Shown here piece by piece: positions 1 to 4,805 of a DNA stretch of 6,854 nt; the first letter of the stretch is position 1; each line of letters opens with the position of its first letter. The notes under the pieces were generated by a model. It saw only the letters and a program-made list of their open reading frames with translations. It was not told the origin of the DNA and did not search any database. The stretch spans positions 44,268 through 51,121 of the forward strand of contig DBDH01000081.1 in NCBI GenBank assembly GCA_002293455.1, in the 5' to 3' direction. A program made the position numbers and the translations under genes. The stretch is from Treponema sp. UBA937. Lineage in GTDB: Bacteria > Spirochaetota > Spirochaetia > Treponematales > Breznakiellaceae.

Positions 1-366
1 CTTGATAGATATAAAGATATTATTTTGAGAGATCTGGAAGAGCTTTTTAATACCCGTCTATCATCGCCATTGGGCAGTGCGGGGGAGGATGAGCTGCGCG
101 GCGAAACTGATTTTCATGGCGAAAATCAGTTTCGCTATGGTCTTGCCGACCTGAGCGGGGAAACGGAATCGGAGCTTTTAAAATCAGCGCGGAATATTCG
201 GCGTTGTCTTGAACTGTATGAACCGCGGCTGAACGTTATTCAAGTGGAGGCAGTACCCCCTGAGTCCGCCGGGGATGAATGTTTGACCATCTTCATTGAG
301 GCTGGTCTTGCGGGATTCAAACCGGAGCCGTCCGCACTCTTTGAGGTACCGATCAGATATGTTTGA
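1..366 (+). CDS. tssE: TssE, T6SS baseplate gp25-like protein (5' end outside window)
   Basis: The reading frame is open from the first base, so the start lies upstream and only the C-terminal 121 residues are visible. TssE is the gp25-like baseplate wedge protein that helps start sheath assembly at the cytoplasmic face of the membrane complex. Visible family marks are the RDLEELFNTR segment near residues 9-19, the RYGLADLSG segment that matches the usual YGLPDFSG motif, and the helix ending in YEPRL followed by the strand NVIQVE, which corresponds to the conserved EPRL region. The gene overlaps the start of tssF by 8 bases, which implies translational coupling. The TssE identity is firm; only the missing N-terminus is unknown. 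Confidence 0.92.
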   Translation, partial: LDRYKDIILRDLEELFNTRLSSPLGSAGEDELRGETDFHGENQFRYGLADLSGETESELLKSARNIRRCLELYEPRLNVIQVEAVPPESAGDECLTIFIEAGLAGFKPEPSALFEVPIRYV

Positions 367-2125
367 CAGCTTAAGAAATTATTATCAAAGGGAATTGCAC
401 ATTTTGCGGGATGACGGCGCAGCCTTTGCCGCGCGGTATCCGAAAATAGCCCCTCAATTGGGTTTTGCTTCGGATCAAAATCCGGACCCGCTGGTAGAGC
501 GTCTGCTGGAATCGCTGGCATATCTCAGCGCCCGGGTTCGGCAGGAATCGGAGGCGGAGCTGCCGTCTTTGGCAGGGCAAATTTTACATAAACTATGTCC
601 GACTCTGGCGGCTCCCCTGCCTTCAATATCGGTGGTCTCTTTTGCGCCGGATTATAGTGTTTTGGAAAAGGTGAATGAGTGGGTCATTCCGGCAGGAACA
701 CGATTATACAGTGAGCCGGAGGAAGATAATGCTGTCATCCGCTGGCGCACCGCATGGCCCCTGACACTGAGCGCGGCACGGGTAACTCAGGCGGCGCTGC
801 TCGATATAGGGCTTATCCCTTTTGACAGAGAGGATGGGGAGTGCGCGGTGATGAGACTGCGTTTTTCCGGCATAAAAACCGGCGCTACTTTGCGGCTCTT
901 TCTTAAAGGCAATCGTTTTTCTACCTTCCCTCTGCATGATTGGGTGCACAGAAATACCCTCCGGCTGCTTTTGGCTGATCCTGTCGATGGGGCATCATCG
1001 GCGGATATAAAACCGCTGTCTTTTGCGCGTGATTTTTTGAAACCCGCAGGGCTGGAGCCGGAATCGCTGATTCTTCCCGGACATGATAAGAGCTGGGCGG
1101 GGTTTCGGTTGATTCAGGAATATTTCGCCTGCCCCGAACGATTTTTATTTTGGGAACTGGGACCGTTCCCGGATATGACAGGCTTTTCCGGTAGTGAGGT
1201 TGATCTGTTCTTTTTATTGAAGGAACCGCCCCCTGAGGATATGAAATTGCGCCCGGGAATGTTTGATCCCGCGGCAGTACCGGTAATAAACCTGTTTGAA
1301 CGCCCTGCGGAACCGGTGCGCGCGGATCACCGCCGGACGAGTTATCCTCTGTACCCCGATCTGCGGCGATCGGACTCCACCGAGATACATTCGGTACTGT
1401 CTGTAACCGCTATTACTTCCGGCGGCCGCAGTTTCAGGGTGCCCCATTTTTTTGATCAGCACGGAGGTGATCTTGCCTGGGATATGCGCCTGAGCCCCGC
1501 TCCGGATGGGAAGGGCACAACCGCGGAATTATATCTGTTGGGCGGGGATATGGCGGAGGAATTCACCGTAACGGCGCAGGCGCTCTGCACCAACCGCCAT
1601 TTGGCTGCCCGTCAAGGTTCCGCCGGTTTGTCGGCGGAGACAGAAATTCCCGCCGCCATAAGCCTTGCCCTACCCCCAAGCCCCCAAAGAGATCCGGTGT
1701 GGAGCGGGGATGAACGCTGGCGGCTGGTTTCCAATTTTGCTATGCCCCAGGAATCGCTCAGCGGTACGGAGGGCTTGCAGGTGTTGAAAACTATTTTGAG
1801 CCAATACGCTCCGCAGGATGACGCTTACAGCGGACGGCAGATAGCGGGCTTACATTCATTGACCACCGGGATATTGTTTCATCCCCTGCGTCCATCCGCC
1901 GATCACCCCCTAGGGGCTCTGGTGCGGGGTTTAAATATTGATCTGGAGCTGGATGAGGACGCTTTTCGGGGGGGCAGTCCATTTATTTTTGCCGGCGTTC
2001 TGGATGTCTTTATGGGGCTGCGAAGCGCCATAAACCATATCACCCGGCTGCGGATATTCCTGAGCGGCCGCAAGGGGGTATACCACATCTGGGCGCCCCG
2101 CTGCGGGGACAGAGCTTTGTTGTGA
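359..2125 (+). CDS. tssF: TssF, T6SS baseplate protein (VasA/ImpG family)
   Basis: This 588-residue protein has the normal TssF length. With TssG it forms the wedge that contacts TssK and the membrane complex in the cytoplasm. The N-terminus is typical: MFDSLRNYYQRELHILR, then the FAARYPKIAPQLG segment and DPLVERLLESLAYLSARV, followed by the proline-rich stretch that ends in PLPSISVVSF. The C-terminus has the usual FIFAGVLDVF segment, a SAINHITRLRIF segment and a final W-APRCGDRALL. I chose ATG 359 because the conserved N-terminus begins there; the frame is open further upstream to 296, but that part is just the overlap with tssE. A plausible Shine-Dalgarno GAGG lies about 11 bases upstream. 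No insertion or frameshift is seen. Confidence 0.95.
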   Translation: MFDSLRNYYQRELHILRDDGAAFAARYPKIAPQLGFASDQNPDPLVERLLESLAYLSARVRQESEAELPSLAGQILHKLCPTLAAPLPSISVVSFAPDYSVLEKVNEWVIPAGTRLYSEPEEDNAVIRWRTAWPLTLSAARVTQAALLDIGLIPFDREDGECAVMRLRFSGIKTGATLRLFLKGNRFSTFPLHDWVHRNTLRLLLADPVDGASSADIKPLSFARDFLKPAGLEPESLILPGHDKSWAGFRLIQEYFACPERFLFWELGPFPDMTGFSGSEVDLFFLLKEPPPEDMKLRPGMFDPAAVPVINLFERPAEPVRADHRRTSYPLYPDLRRSDSTEIHSVLSVTAITSGGRSFRVPHFFDQHGGDLAWDMRLSPAPDGKGTTAELYLLGGDMAEEFTVTAQALCTNRHLAARQGSAGLSAETEIPAAISLALPPSPQRDPVWSGDERWRLVSNFAMPQESLSGTEGLQVLKTILSQYAPQDDAYSGRQIAGLHSLTTGILFHPLRPSADHPLGALVRGLNIDLELDEDAFRGGSPFIFAGVLDVFMGLRSAINHITRLRIFLSGRKGVYHIWAPRCGDRALL

Positions 2126-2141
2126 GGGGGAGAGAAGAAGA

Positions 2142-2729
2142 ATGATTAAAGCAAGACTTAAAGAAGATACACGATGCCACTTACATATAAAACTGCGTAA
2201 TTACGAAAAAATACAGACTGGAAAGATGAGTGGTTTACAAATTGGTAACGGAAAAATATCTTTTGATTTGGCTAATAGTACAGAATGGGGGACTACTAAT
2301 TTGGTTGTTCAAGATGGAAGCACTTACCAGTGTTATTATTTACATTGGTATAATAATACAGGTTTGTATTTAGATTTACCAGTACATCCCGAAAAAAATC
2401 GCAATACATTTCTTACTGCTGATTTGACTGGTTGTTGTGTTGGAGTTCAATGTATTGGAACTGATATTCGAGTGCGCCATTTTAATATGTTTGGGCAAAG
2501 CCGCCGTTTCTCTGAAGCCGAGCTTTGTAGAGGACCAAATTGCTATTGGTTACTTCCTGCCGGAAAAGGATACAACGAGAATATGAATAACAGAACTTTC
2601 TATAATTTAAGCAACACGAATGCCGCCTTTTGGGGTGAATATGACGGCTTGCAGTCCAAATGGAATTTTTACTTTCAAAATGGAACAAACGACACTACCG
2701 TTTACGAGTTTGCATACCATGAAAACTAA
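2142..2729 (+). CDS. Candidate T6SS effector, CNF1/BLF1-like glutamine deamidase
   Basis: This is a 195-residue cytosolic-type protein with no signal peptide or membrane segment. It contains the block TADLTGC (residues 92-98) followed by H113 in a VRHF context. In Burkholderia lethal factor 1 the triad is Thr88, Cys94 and His106 around an LSGC motif; in CNF1 the pair is Cys866 and His881. Here Thr92 and Cys98 are 6 apart, as in BLF1, and Cys98 and His113 are 15 apart, as in CNF1. The upstream part (strand GKISFDLA, then a hydrophobic YYLHWY strand, then LDLP) follows the BLF1 order. Members deamidate a glutamine in host proteins: eIF4A for BLF1, Rho GTPases for CNF1. The gene is AT-rich (23/60 GC at 2281-2340) against its core neighbours, which suggests acquisition. 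It sits between tssF and tssG, with a purine-rich GGGGGAGAG ribosome site. Effector role and substrate are inferred; the gene itself is secure. Confidence 0.6.
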   Translation: MIKARLKEDTRCHLHIKLRNYEKIQTGKMSGLQIGNGKISFDLANSTEWGTTNLVVQDGSTYQCYYLHWYNNTGLYLDLPVHPEKNRNTFLTADLTGCCVGVQCIGTDIRVRHFNMFGQSRRFSEAELCRGPNCYWLLPAGKGYNENMNNRTFYNLSNTNAAFWGEYDGLQSKWNFYFQNGTNDTTVYEFAYHEN

Positions 2730-2759
2730 TCGGGGCTCATGTTACTTTGGAGGTGAACA

Positions 2760-3623
2760 ATGGGGAACTTAATATCCAACAATCCCATCTACAAAGATTT
2801 CAAACTGCATCCGTGGAAATACGACTTCCATCAGGCTTTAGCACTGACGAAAAAGCTCTATCCTGACCAAAAGGTGCGTTTTAAAGTGCCGCCGAGGCTG
2901 ACCTTTAACCCCGGCACGGTGAACGGGCTTTCCCTGTCTACGGAGGGGGAACCGCTGCTGTCGGTAAACCTGTTGGGTTTGACCGGCGCGGATGGGCCTC
3001 TGCCGCTGTGGGTGACAGAGCTGGCGGAAACCCTGACCCTCCGGGGAGAACCCGCTCTGGCGGACTTTTTTAACCTCCTGGGTGACCGCGTTATAAACCT
3101 GTATCAGGAATTGACCGGCAAGATGAAGCAGGCGGACAGGTATTTCCTGGCTATGTCAGGGGTTTTGACCTTGGGTCTGACCGGCGGAACTGTGACTGTC
3201 CCCGTATCGGGCCCGCAAGGGGAACAGGCAGGGAAGCTGCCGGCTGCTTCGTTCCTCTCGGCGGCGCAGGTTTGGGGAACCTTCCCCAGATCCGCCAACG
3301 GGCTGGAGTTTTTGGCGGAAAAAGCGTTTGGAGTCAAAGCCAGGGTTGAGCCGCTCAAGGGGGCGTGGGTGAAACTTCCGGAGGAACACCGCACACGATT
3401 GGGACGGGAGAAGCATCAGCTTGGACGGGATACCATCAGCGGCGGGTATGTGTTTGACCCCGCCGCGGGGTTCACTTTGAAGCTGGGACCGCTGACAAAG
3501 GAAGAGTACAGAAGTTTTTTGCCGCCCCCGGCGGGGCAGCGGTATGCTGACTTGATGGCATTGGTGAAGTGGTATGCGGGGGATGGGGTTGTAATGTTGA
3601 AATTATTATTAGGAGGTGAATGA
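2760..3623 (+). CDS. tssG: TssG, T6SS baseplate protein (VasB/ImpH family)
   Basis: This 287-residue protein partners TssF in the baseplate wedge. Recognisable segments are WKYDFHQALALTKKL near residue 19, the RLTFNPGTVNGL strand, VNLLGLTGADGPLPLWVTEL, and ADFFNLLGDRVINLYQELTGK, all standard for the family. The C-terminal half has LGRDTISGGYVFDP, then FTLKLGPLTKEEYRSFLP, and ends with LKLLLGGE. It is at the short end of the family but shows no internal gap. A strong GGAGGTGA site precedes ATG 2760. The stop TGA shares its last base with the ATG of the next gene, so the two are probably translationally coupled. The region is GC-rich (41/60 at 3001-3060), in contrast to the cargo genes on both sides. 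Confidence 0.93.
   Translation: MGNLISNNPIYKDFKLHPWKYDFHQALALTKKLYPDQKVRFKVPPRLTFNPGTVNGLSLSTEGEPLLSVNLLGLTGADGPLPLWVTELAETLTLRGEPALADFFNLLGDRVINLYQELTGKMKQADRYFLAMSGVLTLGLTGGTVTVPVSGPQGEQAGKLPAASFLSAAQVWGTFPRSANGLEFLAEKAFGVKARVEPLKGAWVKLPEEHRTRLGREKHQLGRDTISGGYVFDPAAGFTLKLGPLTKEEYRSFLPPPAGQRYADLMALVKWYAGDGVVMLKLLLGGE
3611..3616 (+). promoter_or_regulatory. Shine-Dalgarno deciding the start of the second cargo gene
   Basis: AGGAGG lies inside the last codons of tssG. Two ATG codons follow in the same frame, at 3620 and 3623. Spacing to the first is only 3 bases, too short for efficient initiation, while spacing to the second is 6, so 3623 is preferred. Confidence 0.7.
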
Positions 3624-4291
3624 TGAGTGATTTTATGGAACGGAGAAAAGCGTGGAATCAAGCAGTAAGCCGGACTGTTATTGCATATCTTAATGGACAT
3701 AATGATCCGAACTTTAGTCTTTATGATGCGGCCGCAACGAAAATACCGCCGAAAAAAAGTTATAGTGCTTATCATATAGATATAATGATAAGTATATTAA
3801 GAAATAATATCTCTACCCGTGCTCGCAACCAACAAACTGATAAAACAAACCAAGATGTATTAACCATAATGAATTGGCTCCGGCAAGGATCAAGTACTGA
3901 TGCCGGATGGGTACATTTTAATTCACCAGGGTTTACTTTTAGGCTGAACTGGAGATGTTATATATGCTGTTCATTGGACCAGACAGGCAAGATGTTGAAC
4001 CTGTTATTTAACACATTTAAAAGAAGGAATATGTTAATTCCCTATTTTAAAGTTGCCAGCCATGATGAAGCCATAAATCGAAATGATACGATTGTGGCTT
4101 GGTTTTCAGATTATTCCACCGCACAATTATGGGCTAATACCGCTATGAGTTCTCCCGTTATTTGGCGTGAAGGTATTGCGCCTCCTGGTCGGATGTATTG
4201 GAAGAATACGGTCAGCATTGATATTGAAGATTCGATGACAACGACTAGTCGAGTAGCTGATGCCGCTTATGACATTCTAGAACAACAGTGA
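3623..4291 (+). CDS. Candidate T6SS effector with HopA1 / phosphothreonine-lyase-like C-terminus
   Basis: This is a 222-residue protein with no signal peptide or clear membrane span. From about residue 96 it reads WVHF, then a segment with FTFRLN and RCYICCSLD strands, a helix (GKMLNLLFNTFKRR), the strand IPYFKV, an NRNDTIVAWF strand, a second helix (STAQLWANTA), and a late PPGRMYW motif. That order, with Lys143 in the FKV strand and Arg153-Asp155 before the next strand, fits the HopA1 family. HopA1 is related to OspF-type phosphothreonine lyases and to the LxmY-like lyases of class V lanthipeptide synthesis. I saw this by pattern only, so an unrelated toxin or an immunity protein remains possible. 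The N-terminus (SDFMERRKAWNQA) resembles that of the broken ORF at 4580. The gene is AT-rich and starts on the tssG stop codon. No immunity gene is recognised downstream. Confidence 0.42.
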   Translation: MSDFMERRKAWNQAVSRTVIAYLNGHNDPNFSLYDAAATKIPPKKSYSAYHIDIMISILRNNISTRARNQQTDKTNQDVLTIMNWLRQGSSTDAGWVHFNSPGFTFRLNWRCYICCSLDQTGKMLNLLFNTFKRRNMLIPYFKVASHDEAINRNDTIVAWFSDYSTAQLWANTAMSSPVIWREGIAPPGRMYWKNTVSIDIEDSMTTTSRVADAAYDILEQQ

Positions 4292-4311
4292 GCCGGGTTT
4301 AGAAAACATGA

Positions 4312-4353
4312 GACGATAAGTCTGTAACATTAAAACTACTGTTAGGAGATACT
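4312..4353 (+). pseudogene. Possible remnant of a tssG 3' end
   Basis: After an in-frame stop at 4309-4311, this frame reads DDKSVTLKLLLGDT. The real TssG ends GDGVVMLKLLLGGE. Over the core from the Val codon at 4324, 7 of 9 residues match, and 20 of 27 bases match against 3591-3617, with several synonymous third-base differences. It therefore looks like the tail of a divergent tssG allele, not a recent copy. It is short and leucine-rich, so chance similarity cannot be excluded. Confidence 0.4.
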
Positions 4354-4407
4354 ATGACGCAAACATATCCAAAACCCAATGAAATCCCTGTGGCTGTAGA
4401 TAAGTAG
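4354..4407 (+). CDS. 17-codon ORF, probable truncated gene start
   Basis: ATG 4354 follows a TTAGGAGA ribosome site at a suitable distance, and the frame encodes MTQTYPKPNEIPVAVDK before TAG 4405-4407. I do not recognise the peptide. Its place right after the tssG-tail remnant, where the next gene of the operon would begin, suggests it is the start of a former gene whose body was lost. It could also be a small translated ORF of no function. Confidence 0.25.
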   Translation: MTQTYPKPNEIPVAVDK

Positions 4408-4434
4408 AGGAGACCTTACTTTTATATCATCAAC

Positions 4435-4558
4435 AACAACGCGCTTATCGGCAAATCACAGGACTGCGATATTGTCCTGCCCGGCGGCAAAAGCAGGCAG
4501 ATGAACGGTCTGGTACATAAAGCATTGTGGAGATAATCCGCCGTCTGTACATCAATAT
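4435..4558 (+). pseudogene. Decayed vgrG N-terminal fragment
   Basis: The frame from 4435 reads NNALIGKSQDCDIVLPGG and continues to GLVHKA, identical to residues 31-58 of the intact VgrG at 4806 after the two Asn. Downstream the alignment continues without gaps but with many changes: stops at 4539-4541 and 4563-4565, where VgrG has ARGLSTVRSTDY. A few residues (Ser, Val) and about half the bases still match. No start codon in frame and only about 40 codons remain, so it cannot make a spike. Upstream of 4435 I see no clear homology apart from a shared GGAGACC near 4409. Confidence 0.8.
4440..4523 (+). repeat. 84-base direct repeat, copy 1
   Basis: This copy matches 4895-4978 at a constant offset of 455 bases with a single difference (GATATT here, GACATT in the second copy), i.e. 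83 of 84 bases. It covers the vgrG codons for ALIGKSQDCDIVLPGG through HK. Identity falls off sharply at both edges. Confidence 0.95.
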
Positions 4559-4579
4559 GAGTATGTGGAGGAATAATTA

Positions 4580-4702
4580 ATGGAATCATTTTGGGACAAG
4601 CGTAAAAAAGTTCAGGCAGGAGTAAATACAGTATATTTAATCCCAATCGAGGAGTTATTATTATTATTGTTGATAAATCAATGTTTACAGGTTATAATTT
4701 AG
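4580..4702 (+). pseudogene. Truncated 5' end of an effector-like gene
   Basis: ATG 4580 has a strong GGAGG site at 4567-4571 (8 bases away). The frame encodes MESFWDKRKKVQAGVNTVYL and on through a run of six Leu codons to TAG 4700-4702, 40 residues in all. The first 20 residues resemble the start of the cargo protein at 3623 (M-x-x-F-x-acidic-basic-Arg-Lys...Gln-Ala...Thr-Val). A second open frame overlaps in +1 register from 4606 to TAA 4801-4803 and includes MFTGYNLGNCIADLDYAY from 4681, which reads like real protein. A frameshift near the TTA run at 4656-4668 could join the two. Either way the body of the gene is missing before vgrG. I do not recognise its family. Confidence 0.45.
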
Positions 4703-4791
4703 GAAATTGTATTGCTGATCTTGACTATGCCTACAATCAGATCGGCAGGATGCTCGTTGCGGCATTACATATACATTTAATAAAACCTCAC

Positions 4792-4796
4792 AGGAG
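4792..4796 (+). promoter_or_regulatory. Shine-Dalgarno of vgrG
   Basis: AGGAG lies 9 bases before ATG 4806 and supports that start, even though the reading frame remains open upstream to 4725 with no ATG or GTG. Confidence 0.6.
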
Positions 4797-4805
4797 ACCG
4801 TAATT

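Larger units (their letters stand above)
4292..4805 (+). other. Gene-debris interval between the second cargo gene and vgrG
   Basis: This stretch of about 510 bases has no intact gene of normal size, yet it is not empty. It contains, in order, a probable echo of the tssG 3' end, a 17-codon ORF, a decayed vgrG fragment, and the 5' end of an effector-like gene that breaks after 40 codons. Several of these have their own purine-rich ribosome site (near 4345, 4409, 4567 and 4792). I see no tRNA, inverted repeats of an insertion sequence, transposase remnant or good terminator. The simplest reading is a recombination hot spot where cargo genes have been exchanged. Confidence 0.6.

Noticed and set aside
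240..521. Minus-strand open frames opposite tssE and tssF
   Set aside because: They lie opposite strongly conserved coding sequence, lack ribosome sites and have no recognisable domains.
2142..2729. Reading the first cargo gene as an immunity or lipoprotein gene
   Set aside because: There is no signal peptide or lipobox, and the Thr-Cys-His layout argues for an enzyme.
2730..2757. Possible echo of the tssF 3' end before tssG, parallel to the tssG ghost
   Set aside because: Only a CGGGG and a GGAGG-like string align with the tssF end, which needs gaps and includes the expected ribosome site of tssG; too weak to claim.
4655..4672. TTA repeat as a phase-variation tract
   Set aside because: It is a short trinucleotide repeat, so slippage would add or remove a Leu codon without changing frame.
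4292..4805. Insertion sequence or CRISPR in the debris interval
   Set aside because: No terminal inverted repeats, transposase-like frames or regularly spaced repeats are present; the single 84-base repeat is vgrG sequence.
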